Part shown: in pieces, positions 1 through 7,341 of the stretch
Layout: the number at the start of each line of letters is the position of its first letter
How positions within the stretch are numbered: position 1 is the stretch's first letter
NCBI GenBank assembly: GCA_023395735.1
Contig: JAEWYI010000083.1
Coordinates: 1-14,435, forward strand
Source of the DNA: Cyanobacteria bacterium OH_SFB_17
GTDB lineage: Bacteria > Cyanobacteriota > Vampirovibrionia > Gastranaerophilales > Gastranaerophilaceae
Length of the DNA stretch: 14,435 nt
Reading direction: 5' to 3'
The notes under the pieces: generated by a model
What the model saw: the letters and a program-made list of their open reading frames with translations, nothing else
Told to the model about the DNA's origin: nothing
Databases searched by the model: none
Made by a program: the position numbers and the translations under genes

Positions 1-606
1 AAAGGCTACGGCGGCAACCAAAAGTCTTGTTACAAGGCAGCATTGAAAGCCGACGCCGATATAGTTGTAATGCTTCATCCTGATTATCAATACACTCCAA
101 AGCTCATTCCTGCGATTGTTTCAATGATTGCATTCGGTGAGTATGACGCTGTAATGGCTTCGCGTATGCTTGGAAACTCTGCTTTAAAAGGAGGGATGCC
201 TTTTTATAAATTCCTTGCAAATAAATTTCTTACAAATTTCGAAAACTTCTTTTTAGGAGAAAAACTAAGCGAATATCATACTGGTTTTAGAGGTTTTAGC
301 AAAGATGTTTTAGAAAAGCTTCCTCTTGCTGATTGTGACGATGATTTTATTTTTGACAACGAAATTTTGGCGTTGCTATTTTATAACAATTATAAAATAG
401 GCGAAGTTTCATGTCCGACAAAATATTTCAAAGAAGCTTCTTCAATAAACTTTTCCCGTTCTTGTAAATATGGACTGGGAGTTTTGTCAGTGAGTTTAAA
501 ATATTTTCTGGCAAAAAGAAATATTTTCAAATCAAAAATATTTAGAAAAAATGCTAAAAAGCTGGATTTGTCGACAGATTTAGAATATTTTTTCAAAAAC
601 GATTAA
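1..606 (+). CDS. Glycosyltransferase family 2 (3' part; start lies outside the window)
   Basis: The frame is open from base 1 to the TAA at 604-606, giving 201 visible residues. The TTG at 43 is internal because the frame upstream of it reads GYGGNQKSCY, a typical GT-A fold stretch. The motif VVMLHPDYQYTP sits where GT2 enzymes of the DPM1/dolichyl-phosphate mannosyltransferase type carry the nucleotide-sugar and metal binding segment. It is followed by ASRMLG and HTGFRGFSKDVL, which match the acceptor-side motifs of that group. No transmembrane segment is obvious in the visible part, and the C-terminus is lysine rich. Such enzymes transfer a sugar from an NDP-sugar, often to a polyprenyl phosphate or envelope glycan, at the cytoplasmic face of the membrane. 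The substrate cannot be told from the sequence. No terminator follows, and 93 bases separate it from the next gene. Confidence 0.85.
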   Translation, partial: KGYGGNQKSCYKAALKADADIVVMLHPDYQYTPKLIPAIVSMIAFGEYDAVMASRMLGNSALKGGMPFYKFLANKFLTNFENFFLGEKLSEYHTGFRGFSKDVLEKLPLADCDDDFIFDNEILALLFYNNYKIGEVSCPTKYFKEASSINFSRSCKYGLGVLSVSLKYFLAKRNIFKSKIFRKNAKKLDLSTDLEYFFKND

Positions 607-699
607 ATTTTGTAACAAAAGCTGAAAAATCAAGCAAAACCAGAAATTCAGCCAATTTGTATAAGTAGTGTATAAGTTAATATAGTGAGAAAAAAGAAC

Positions 700-1878
700 A
701 TGAATGAGCCAATTTCAATGGCGGCTGTGTCCTTAAAATCGGGAGTAAATCTTAACCAAAAAAGATTGAGCTTGCGACAACAATCTGCCCCAGCTTTTGG
801 AAATGCAGAAGCCGCACAACAAAATGAAAACCAAACATCAAAAAAAGATCCTCTTATGACCTCGCCCCTCAGGTTATGTGCATATACAAACGAAGTAGGT
901 GCAGCTGTTTCACCAATTCCTGGAATCGGGCCGACTTTATTTAAGCTTTCTTGGGTTCCTGCTTTGTTATATTTCGGAGCGGATATTTACGATAAATATT
1001 CTAAAGGTGAAAAAGGTGACTATTCAGAGCCTAGTGGAAATAAAGCAATTCAGCAATCCGTTTTCCAAGGCCTTGCAAGTGTTTTACTGCCTACAGGTGC
1101 TGTTATATTAGGTCAAAGGGTTGTTAGCAGAGCTTCTTCTGTTTTTTCTAAAGACAAAATGGATGTTCGTGCAAAAGAGACTATTCTTGCTGAGTTAAAA
1201 CGTGATATAAATCAAGATAGATTAAGACACTATAGAAAAGAGATTGATAGTATTCTTGAGAAAAATTCTGAAGCATCATTGGAAGTTTTGTCAGAGCATG
1301 TCGGTATCAAAAAAATTAAAAATGAATTAACAGAGAATATATATAAAGATATAAAAATCGAAACTGAAACACTTGTTCAAAGAAAACAAAGAACAAATAT
1401 TTTCAAAAGAGCTTTGGACAAAATTATCGGTGGTAAGAATGAATTTGAGTATCTTTCCAGAATTAAACCTGAAAAATTTGAAGAAAAAATAAAACCATAT
1501 CTTGAAAAACAAGTCAGTGAACTCGTTGACACTAGGGTTGTTATGCAACAAGCGATTGATGCTGACGGAACTTTCAACGCGAATTCGAAAAATTTGAGCA
1601 GGGCGTTGTATAAAAAAGCCGGAAAAATCTTAAGAAAGAACATGGAAAACCGTGATATTGTTGATAAAACCAGCTTTGCCGTAAAAGAGTGTGTGCTTGG
1701 AAAAATCAACAAAACAGCGCTTAAGCTTTCGACAGTGAAAATTGCCGGTGGGTTTATCTCCCTTGCGCTTTTGGCAAAACCTATTGATCATTTTGTTGAA
1801 AATACGGTAATAGAAAAATATCTCTCTCCTCGTCTAAGAGAGAAAAATGATGAATCTAAACTTGACCAAAAGGCTTAA
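700..1878 (+). CDS. Unrecognised 392-residue protein with hydrophobic patches and a charged helical middle
   Basis: I do not recognise this protein. ATG 700 is chosen over an in-frame GTG at 685; neither has a strong ribosome binding site. Residues 1-50 are polar, rich in Q, N and S, and contain SAPAFGN at 29-35. Residues 65-95 form a Gly/Pro-rich hydrophobic stretch, and 120-148 form another (SVFQGLASVLLPTGAVILGQ). Residues 150-330 are strongly charged and look helical or coiled-coil. Residues 345-365 form a third hydrophobic patch (KIAGGFISLALLAKPIDHF) before a charged tail. There is no signal peptide. The pattern suggests a membrane-associated or membrane-interacting protein, but this is inference. 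It may be co-transcribed with the glycosyltransferase upstream, because no terminator lies between them. A lineage-specific family is likely. Confidence 0.7.
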   Translation: MNEPISMAAVSLKSGVNLNQKRLSLRQQSAPAFGNAEAAQQNENQTSKKDPLMTSPLRLCAYTNEVGAAVSPIPGIGPTLFKLSWVPALLYFGADIYDKYSKGEKGDYSEPSGNKAIQQSVFQGLASVLLPTGAVILGQRVVSRASSVFSKDKMDVRAKETILAELKRDINQDRLRHYRKEIDSILEKNSEASLEVLSEHVGIKKIKNELTENIYKDIKIETETLVQRKQRTNIFKRALDKIIGGKNEFEYLSRIKPEKFEEKIKPYLEKQVSELVDTRVVMQQAIDADGTFNANSKNLSRALYKKAGKILRKNMENRDIVDKTSFAVKECVLGKINKTALKLSTVKIAGGFISLALLAKPIDHFVENTVIEKYLSPRLREKNDESKLDQKA

Positions 1879-1964
1879 AAATCATTAATTCTTATACATC
1901 TTGTAAATTTCTTTTCTTTGTTGTAAGTTTATCTTGTATGGTTACACAAAGAGGAGATCTCAAT

Positions 1965-2915
1965 ATGAGTGAGAGAAAATTAGTCGGAACAAATGAAATG
2001 TTCAAAAAAGCCTTGGAAGGCAAGTATGCAATTGGTGCGTACAACGTAAATAATATGGAATTGCTTCAAGCGATTGCAGAAGCAGCTGAAGAAACTCGTT
2101 CACCAATCATCTTGCAAGTTTCTGCAGGTGCAAGAAAATATGCTAACCAAACTTATTTGGTAAAATTAGTAGAAGCTGCTTTAGCTACAACTACAGTACC
2201 TATTGCTCTTCACCTTGACCACGGTGCAGATTTCGAAATTTGCAAAGATTGTATTGATGGCGGATTCTCTTCTGTTATGATAGACGGTTCAAGATTCCCG
2301 CTTGATGAAAATATTGCTTTAACAAAAAAAGTTGTTGAATATGCTCACGAAAGAGGAGTTTCTGTTGAAGCTGAACTTGGTAAATTAGCTGGTGTTGAAG
2401 ACGATGTAAAAGTTGATGCTAAACACGCTACATACACAGATCCAGAAGAAGCTGCAAGATTTGTTAAAGAAACAGGATGTGATTCTTTGGCTATCGCTAT
2501 CGGAACTTCACACGGTGCTTACAAATTTTCAGGCGCTGCAAAATTGGATTTCGAAAGACTTGCTGAAATCAAAAAAGCGGTTAACGAAGCTGTTGGATAC
2601 GATTTCCCAATCGTTCTTCACGGTTCTTCTTCAGTTCCTCAAGATTTAGTTGCAAAATGCAACCAATTCGGCGGTCAATTGCCTAACGCTCAAGGTGTTC
2701 CTGAAGAAATGTTGGCATTCGCTTCTAAAAACGGTGTTGCAAAAATCAACATTGATACAGACTTGAGATTGGCTTTGACAGCTACAATCAGAGAATTCTT
2801 TGCGACTGAACCTTCTAAATTCGACCCAAGAGAATACCTTGGACCTGGAAGAACTGCTGTAAAAGAACTTGTTAAACACAAAATGCAAGTTTTGGGAACA
2901 GCTGGAAACTGCTAA
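1965..2915 (+). CDS. fba: Fructose-1,6-bisphosphate aldolase, class II (zinc dependent)
   Basis: The 316-residue protein cleaves fructose-1,6-bisphosphate to DHAP and glyceraldehyde-3-phosphate, or condenses them in gluconeogenesis, in the cytosol. ATG 1965 is chosen over ATG 1938 because GAGGAG (1951-1956) sits 8 bases before it and family members begin near KLVGTNEMF. The HLDHG motif at 83-87 gives the catalytic Asp85 and zinc ligand His86. AELGKLAG holds Glu137, GTSHGAYKF holds zinc ligand His183, and VLHGSSS holds zinc ligand His219. INIDTDLR at 261-268 is the phosphate and catalytic loop. FDPREYLGPGR near the C-terminus is typical of the class IIB branch. Length and all key residues are intact. 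It is followed by a strong intrinsic terminator and is probably monocistronic. Confidence 0.97.
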   Translation: MSERKLVGTNEMFKKALEGKYAIGAYNVNNMELLQAIAEAAEETRSPIILQVSAGARKYANQTYLVKLVEAALATTTVPIALHLDHGADFEICKDCIDGGFSSVMIDGSRFPLDENIALTKKVVEYAHERGVSVEAELGKLAGVEDDVKVDAKHATYTDPEEAARFVKETGCDSLAIAIGTSHGAYKFSGAAKLDFERLAEIKKAVNEAVGYDFPIVLHGSSSVPQDLVAKCNQFGGQLPNAQGVPEEMLAFASKNGVAKINIDTDLRLALTATIREFFATEPSKFDPREYLGPGRTAVKELVKHKMQVLGTAGNC

Positions 2916-2938
2916 GAATTTAGCTTATAGTTAATATT

Positions 2939-2989
2939 AAAACAACGGCATATTTACAAAGATTTTTCTTTTTTATGCCGTTGTTTTTT
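2939..2989 (+). terminator. Intrinsic terminator after fba
   Basis: A perfect 14-bp inverted repeat, AAAACAACGGCATA at 2939-2952 and TATGCCGTTGTTTT at 2974-2987, encloses a 21-base loop and ends in a T-run. It lies 24 bases after the fba stop. The T-run side serves the plus strand. A shorter T tract on the other strand means it could also stop the convergent OmpH-like gene. Confidence 0.9.
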
Positions 2990-3022
2990 GCTTATTTAAA
3001 GTCAAATATATAGCCGAAGATT

Positions 3023-3481
3023 TTATTTTAATTCTTTTATTATTTCAGAGGTAATATCTTCTCCACCGTCTAAAACGCTGGATTTGATTAATATTAGGCT
3101 ATAGCCTTCTTTTTTTGATTTTGTTTTTACGATTGAGGTAATTTCTTTGTCTAAATCTGATAATTGATCTGCATAGTCTTTATCCAGAATATTTTTTCTT
3201 GTGTTTAATTCTTTATTATATTTGTCTTCTAGCGCTTTTTTCTTGTTTGCGTCGGATTCTTTTGCGACTTCTGCTCTTGCTTTTTCCACAAAGGTTGCTA
3301 GACTTTCTATTTTATTTTTTCTGTCAACTTTTACCGCATTTGCTTTCGGTGAATTTTCGATAACTTTTTGAATATCAACGACCCCAACTTTGAATTCATC
3401 GGCTGATTTTGCTATTACGGCGTTATTTGCGCAAAGGCATAAAATTGCAGTAGCCAAAGCTAAAAATTTTGTTTTTTTCAT
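3023..3481 (-). CDS. OmpH/Skp-family periplasmic chaperone-like protein
   Basis: The protein has 152 residues. ATG 3481 is chosen over a longer in-frame extension because it opens a clear signal peptide (MKKTKFLALATAILCL, cleavage expected after about residue 24, ...AVIA) and is preceded by GGAG at 3487-3490. The mature part starts FKVGVVDIQKVIENSP, the diagnostic N-terminal strand of Skp/OmpH proteins. A long charged helical region rich in Lys, Glu and Ala (about residues 55-120) follows, corresponding to the coiled-coil tentacles, and then a C-terminal strand (GYSLILIKSSVLDGGEDIT). Skp trimers hold unfolded outer-membrane proteins in the periplasm, which implies an outer membrane here. It converges with fba and has its own promoter upstream. 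No bamA, lpxD or fabZ neighbour is present, unlike the usual proteobacterial arrangement. Confidence 0.85.
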   Translation of the reverse strand: MKKTKFLALATAILCLCANNAVIAKSADEFKVGVVDIQKVIENSPKANAVKVDRKNKIESLATFVEKARAEVAKESDANKKKALEDKYNKELNTRKNILDKDYADQLSDLDKEITSIVKTKSKKEGYSLILIKSSVLDGGEDITSEIIKELK

Positions 3482-3536
3482 ATCACTCTCCTTTTTTAAA
3501 CTAAAAAATAAAATCAATAAACGAATTTCTTTTGTC

Positions 3537-3542
3537 ATTATA
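3537..3542 (-). promoter_or_regulatory. Probable -10 box of the OmpH-like gene
   Basis: A perfect TATAAT on the minus strand lies 56 bases before the start codon in the gap to the acetyltransferase. No good -35 hexamer is seen at 16-18 bases, so the call rests on the -10 alone. Confidence 0.45.
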
Positions 3543-3611
3543 GTACAAAAATAAACTAAATTTGTTATCGTTGAGAAAGGAGCTTTAAAAAATTTTATAG
3601 ATGGATGATAT

Positions 3612-4384
<773 letters not shown>

Positions 4385-4419
4385 TTTAAATTCTCCATTT
4401 TAATATATAATTATATTTA

Positions 4420-4428
4420 ATTATAGCA
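4420..4428 (-). promoter_or_regulatory. Extended -10 promoter of the acetyltransferase
   Basis: TGCTATAAT on the minus strand is a perfect -10 with the TG extension. It lies 35 bases before ATG 4384. No TTGACA-like box is seen at the normal distance, as is usual for extended -10 promoters. Its presence suggests the gene is still transcribed although it is out of frame. Confidence 0.55.
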
Positions 4429-4493
4429 CTAATTGTAGACAAGAAAAGCATTTTTTAAATAACGGTGAATTTAGTTAAGACCGCAAAAGTTTC

Positions 4494-4528
4494 AATTGCC
4501 CCTCTCCCTTGATGGGAGAGGGGCAATT
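4494..4528. repeat. GC-rich 15-bp hairpin, possible dispersed intergenic repeat or bidirectional terminator
   Basis: A perfect inverted repeat (AATTGCCCCTCTCCC at 4494-4508 and its complement at 4514-4528) with a 5-base loop stands out in AT-rich DNA. A T-run on the plus side permits terminator function. The CCCTCTCCC...GGGAGAGGG hairpin followed by GGGTGAGGGTG at 4560-4570 resembles dispersed intergenic palindromes found in many bacteria. Copy number cannot be judged from one window. Confidence 0.6.
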
Positions 4529-4629
4529 TTTCAATGTGAGGAACGAACATTAGAAAAATGGGTGAGGGTGAAAAAACAAACACCCCGTTCTGATCTCCAA
4601 AAGCCCTACTGTTTAAGAAAAATTGCAAT

Positions 4630-4662
4630 AAAAAAGAGGGTTCTCTCTGAACTCTCTTTTTT
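4630..4662 (-). terminator. Terminator of the tRNA-Val transcript
   Basis: A 14-bp stem (arms 4630-4643 and 4649-4662, one mismatch on the minus strand) with loop TCTCT ends in six T on the minus strand. It begins one base beyond the encoded CCA end of tRNA-Val, so it should end that transcript. Confidence 0.85.
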
Positions 4663-4663
4663 A

Positions 4664-4738
4664 TGGTGGGCGATACTGGATTTGAACCAGTGACCCCTTG
4701 CGTGTCGAGCAAGTGCTCTACCCCTGAGCTAATCGCCC
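4664..4738 (-). tRNA. tRNA-Val (anticodon GAC), CCA encoded
   Basis: The minus strand folds into a full cloverleaf. The acceptor stem is GGGCGAT with ATCGCCC (7 of 7 pairs), followed by discriminator A and an encoded CCA. The D-arm is GCTC-AGGGGTA-GAGC, the anticodon stem CTTGC with GCAAG, and the anticodon loop TCGACAC places GAC at positions 34-36. The T-arm is ACTGG-TTCAAAT-CCAGT. It should decode GUC and GUU. A terminator follows at once. Open frames across this stretch are artefacts. Confidence 0.97.
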
Positions 4739-4765
4739 CCACCAATAATATTCAATTTTTCTGTT

Positions 4766-4832
4766 TCAGGGGTAGAGCCCAATTTAACTTTGTCGACATC
4801 TGTCTTTTAGCCCTGAGCTAATTGCCCCCATC
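4766..4832 (-). pseudogene. Decayed partial copy of tRNA-Val, with an inverted D-arm fragment
   Basis: On the minus strand, 4832 downward reads GGGGGCAATTAGCTCAGGG, which differs from the first 19 bases around the tRNA-Val 5' end at one site. It continues as a degenerate match through a GTCGACA element resembling the anticodon loop (about 4791-4797). At 4766-4778 the plus strand carries TCAGGGGTAGAGC, an exact 13-bp inverted copy of the tRNA-Val D-arm (4715-4727). No acceptor or T-arm pairing can be made, so this is debris from a rearranged duplication rather than a working tRNA. Confidence 0.6.
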
Positions 4833-4846
4833 TGTAATATCATTAA

Positions 4847-5044
4847 CTATAGTCGATGATTATCTTTCCATAAAGCAAAGGCTTTAAACCATTTGTTTGT
4901 TTCTTTCCCAAGTTTTTTTGGAACGTTTGGTGTAGTCTCAAAAATCCTAGTTACAGCTGGTTTTGGAAGCGCACAATTAGTTTCGTTCAAAACATTGTCA
5001 ATTGTTGTAACAGGTAGCGTTGATATAATTCTTCCTGTTTTCAT
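4847..5044 (-). CDS. Unrecognised 65-residue protein between tRNA-Cys and tRNA-Val
   Basis: I do not recognise this ORF. It starts at ATG 5044, 4 bases after GGAGG in GCGGAGGGGTT, a strong though slightly close ribosome binding site, and ends at TAG 4847-4849. The product is basic and soluble, with no signal peptide or membrane segment. It contains several Thr, Pro and Lys residues in the middle (ETTPNVPKKLGKETNKW) and an aromatic tail (WFKAFALWKD). It lies 28 bases downstream of tRNA-Cys on the same strand and 108 bases upstream of tRNA-Val. No separate terminator is visible, so it may be carried on the tRNA transcript. The site between tRNA genes and next to tRNA debris would fit an inserted gene, but this is inference. 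Antisense or chance ORF remains possible. Confidence 0.5.
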   Translation of the reverse strand: MKTGRIISTLPVTTIDNVLNETNCALPKPAVTRIFETTPNVPKKLGKETNKWFKAFALWKDNHRL

Positions 5045-5072
5045 AACCCCTCCGCTTTATAATTAAATAAAA

Positions 5073-5143
5073 AGGAGACACCCAGATTTGAACTGGGGAT
5101 AAGAGCTTTGCAGGCTCCTGCCTTACCACTTGGCCATGTCTCC
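5073..5143 (-). tRNA. tRNA-Cys (anticodon GCA), CCA not encoded
   Basis: The minus strand gives acceptor GGAGACA with TGTCTCC (7 of 7), then discriminator T, as expected for cysteine tRNA. The D-arm region is GCCAAGTGGTAAGGC. The anticodon stem GGAGC/GCTCT (one G-T pair) holds loop CTGCAAA with anticodon GCA. The T-arm is CCCAG-TTCAAAT-CTGGG. The sequence after the discriminator is TTTT, so CCA must be added by nucleotidyltransferase, unlike the neighbouring tRNA-Val. Confidence 0.97.
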
Positions 5144-5154
5144 TTGGTTTCTCT

Positions 5155-5183
5155 ATAATATTTAATACAGGACAATTTGTCAA
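5155..5183 (-). promoter_or_regulatory. Sigma70-type promoter of the tRNA-Cys transcript
   Basis: On the minus strand a perfect TTGACA (5178-5183) is followed by a 17-base spacer and TATTAT (5155-5160). Transcription should begin near 5148, just before the tRNA 5' end at 5143. It is one of the best matches to consensus in the window, as is usual for stable RNA genes. Confidence 0.85.
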
Positions 5184-5290
5184 GCACTATTTGTCCCTGA
5201 CGGCATGACGTAAAGTTTTTTTAAAAAATCATCCATGCCTTCTTGATTTATTGTACAATTATAAAACTGGTACAAAGTGGAGGTTGAAAA

Positions 5291-7276
5291 GTGAGTTTAG
5301 AATTGGGTGAAAAGTTGAACTTAACAGAAAATGCTATAAAAGTTTTAGAAAAAAGGTATCTAAAAAGAGATAAAGACGGCAATTGCACAGAAAGTCCTGC
5401 AGATATGTTCTACAGAGTCGCAAACAGTATTGCTAAAGCAGAATTGCAATACAACAAAAGCGAAGCAGATGTCGAAGAACTTACTAAAAAATTCTATGAT
5501 GCAATAACTCAACGTTATTTTATGCCTAATTCGCCTACACTTATGAATGCTGGTCGTGAACTCGGACAGCTTTCTGCTTGTTTTGTTCTTCCTGTCGAAG
5601 ATTCTCTTGAAGGCATTTTTGAATCAATTAAAAACCAAGCGCTTATCCACAAAAGTGGTGGAGGAACAGGGTTCTCTTTTTCAAGACTAAGACCTAAAAA
5701 TGATGTAGTTCGCTCTACAATGGGTGTTTCATCAGGTCCTGTTTCGTTTATGGAAGTTTTTAACGCAGCTACAGAAGCTGTTAAGCAAGGTGGTACAAGA
5801 CGTGGTGCAAACATGGGAATCTTGAGAGTTGATCACCCTGATATTATTGATTTTATAAACTGCAAAAGCGATAACAATAAATTAAACAATTTCAATATCT
5901 CTGTTGCAATTACAGACGAATTTATGGAAGCTTTCAAAAAAGGCGAAGATTATAATCTTTATCATCCAAAATCTAAAAAAGCAGTAGGACGTATGAGCGC
6001 AAAAACTGTTTTTGATATGATTGTTGACGGTGCTTGGAGAAACGGTGAGCCGGGAATCGTTTTCATTGACAAAATGAATGCTGATAACCCAACTCCTTTG
6101 ATTGGCGAAATTGAATCAACAAACCCTTGCGGCGAAGTTCCGCTTTTGGCATACGAAGCTTGCAACCTCGGTTCAATCAACCTAGGTCTGATGTTGAAAC
6201 AAGGTGAAAACGGGCTTGAAGTAGATTGGGACAAGCTTGCACAAGTTACAAGAACTTCAATTCATTTCTTGGATAACGTTATCACAGTTAACAATTATCC
6301 TCTACCAATAATTGCTGAAATGGTTCAAAATAACAGAAAAATCGGACTTGGCGTTATGGGTTGGGCTGATATGCTTATGCAATTGGGTATTTCTTATAAC
6401 TCAAACGAAGGTTTTGAGCTTGGTTATCAGGTAATGGAATTTATCGATTACCACTCAAAAGTTGAGTCAATCGAGCTTGCAAAATCAAGAGGTTCTTTCA
6501 ACAACTTCAAAGGTAGTGTATACGATAATCAAAATTTCTTGACAAATAAATTCAAAGGAAAATCTCACGGAATCATCTCTGATGAACAGTGGATTGATTT
6601 GGACAATCAAATTAAACAATTCGGAATAAGAAACGCTACTACAACCTGTATTGCTCCAACAGGAACAATTTCAATGATAGCAGCAGCTTCAGGCGGTGTT
6701 GAACCTTTGTTCGGACTAGTTTTCGTAAGAAACATTATGGATGGAACAGAAATGGTTGAAGTTAATCCGATTTTTGAAAAATATGCAAAAGAAAAAGGTT
6801 TCTATTCTGAAGCTATGATGAAACAAATTGCGGTAGACGGAACAATTTCTCATGTAGAAGGCGTTTCTGATGAAATCAAACAACTTTTTGCAACTGCTCA
6901 TGATGTTACTCCAGAAAGTCACGTTCTTATGCAGGCTGCATTCCAGCTTCACACTGACAATGCTGTCTCAAAAACAGTTAACTTTGAAGAACATGCAACA
7001 AGAGACGACATCGAAAAGGCTTATTTGTTGGCTTTTGAAAATAATTTGAAAGGTATTACTGTTTACAGAAATAACAGTCGTACTTTCCAACCAATGAATC
7101 TTGAAACAAAAAAATCGCCGGAAGTTGAGATTAAACCTGCATTGGAGGAATCTTCTGAAGATTACAACCCAACAGGCGAAATCAAAAAATTCAAATGCCC
7201 TGATTGCGGAACAAGCATTGAAATGGCAGAAGGGTGCTTCATCTGTCCTGGTTGCGGTTATTCAGGTTGTTCATAA
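5291..7276 (+). CDS. nrdJ: Vitamin B12-dependent (class II) ribonucleoside-diphosphate reductase
   Basis: The 661-residue enzyme reduces ribonucleotides to deoxyribonucleotides with an adenosylcobalamin-derived thiyl radical, independent of oxygen. GTG 5291 is the start, 7 bases after GGAGG (5279-5283). Cys97 (QLSACFVLP) and Cys291 (ACNLGSINL) are the expected redox pair, and Cys280 in NPCGE (278-282) is the expected radical cysteine. The spacing of 11 between the last two matches the family. KSGGGTGFSF (121-130), GTRRGANMG (168-176) and APTGTISM (about 455-462) are substrate-binding loops. The C-terminal tail carries CPDC at 636-639 and CFICPGC at 649-655, then YSGC, a zinc-ribbon and redox tail typical of NrdJ. 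No N-terminal ATP-cone is present, so it is the compact form. No cobalamin riboswitch is visible upstream. Confidence 0.96.
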   Translation: MSLELGEKLNLTENAIKVLEKRYLKRDKDGNCTESPADMFYRVANSIAKAELQYNKSEADVEELTKKFYDAITQRYFMPNSPTLMNAGRELGQLSACFVLPVEDSLEGIFESIKNQALIHKSGGGTGFSFSRLRPKNDVVRSTMGVSSGPVSFMEVFNAATEAVKQGGTRRGANMGILRVDHPDIIDFINCKSDNNKLNNFNISVAITDEFMEAFKKGEDYNLYHPKSKKAVGRMSAKTVFDMIVDGAWRNGEPGIVFIDKMNADNPTPLIGEIESTNPCGEVPLLAYEACNLGSINLGLMLKQGENGLEVDWDKLAQVTRTSIHFLDNVITVNNYPLPIIAEMVQNNRKIGLGVMGWADMLMQLGISYNSNEGFELGYQVMEFIDYHSKVESIELAKSRGSFNNFKGSVYDNQNFLTNKFKGKSHGIISDEQWIDLDNQIKQFGIRNATTTCIAPTGTISMIAAASGGVEPLFGLVFVRNIMDGTEMVEVNPIFEKYAKEKGFYSEAMMKQIAVDGTISHVEGVSDEIKQLFATAHDVTPESHVLMQAAFQLHTDNAVSKTVNFEEHATRDDIEKAYLLAFENNLKGITVYRNNSRTFQPMNLETKKSPEVEIKPALEESSEDYNPTGEIKKFKCPDCGTSIEMAEGCFICPGCGYSGCS

Positions 7277-7297
7277 AAATCGGAATTTAAAACTCAT

Positions 7298-7338
7298 ATA
7301 ATAAAAAAGCAAAGGCTTAGCCTTTGCTTTTTTATTAT
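7298..7338. terminator. Bidirectional terminator between nrdJ and the CheR-like gene
   Basis: A perfect 20-bp inverted repeat (7298-7317 and 7319-7338) around core GCAAAGGCT/AGCCTTTGC is flanked by an A-run and a T-run. It therefore works on both strands. It sits 21 bases after the nrdJ stop and 3 bases from the stop of the convergent gene. Confidence 0.92.
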
Positions 7339-7341
7339 AAA

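Noticed and set aside
4455..4745. Open frame running through tRNA-Val on the minus strand
   Set aside because: It reads through the intact tRNA-Val cloverleaf, a terminator and a GC-rich hairpin. It is an artefact.
4724..4832. Direct repeat at tRNA-Val as attachment sites of an integrated element
   Set aside because: Only about 90 bases lie between the repeats and no integrase is present in the window. Debris is the safer reading.
4998..5183. Open frame covering tRNA-Cys and its promoter
   Set aside because: It is the translation of a tRNA gene and its promoter and has no protein-family features.
5144..5290. Cobalamin riboswitch before the B12-dependent reductase
   Set aside because: The gap is only 147 bases, already holds the tRNA-Cys promoter, and shows no B12-box or matching stem structure.
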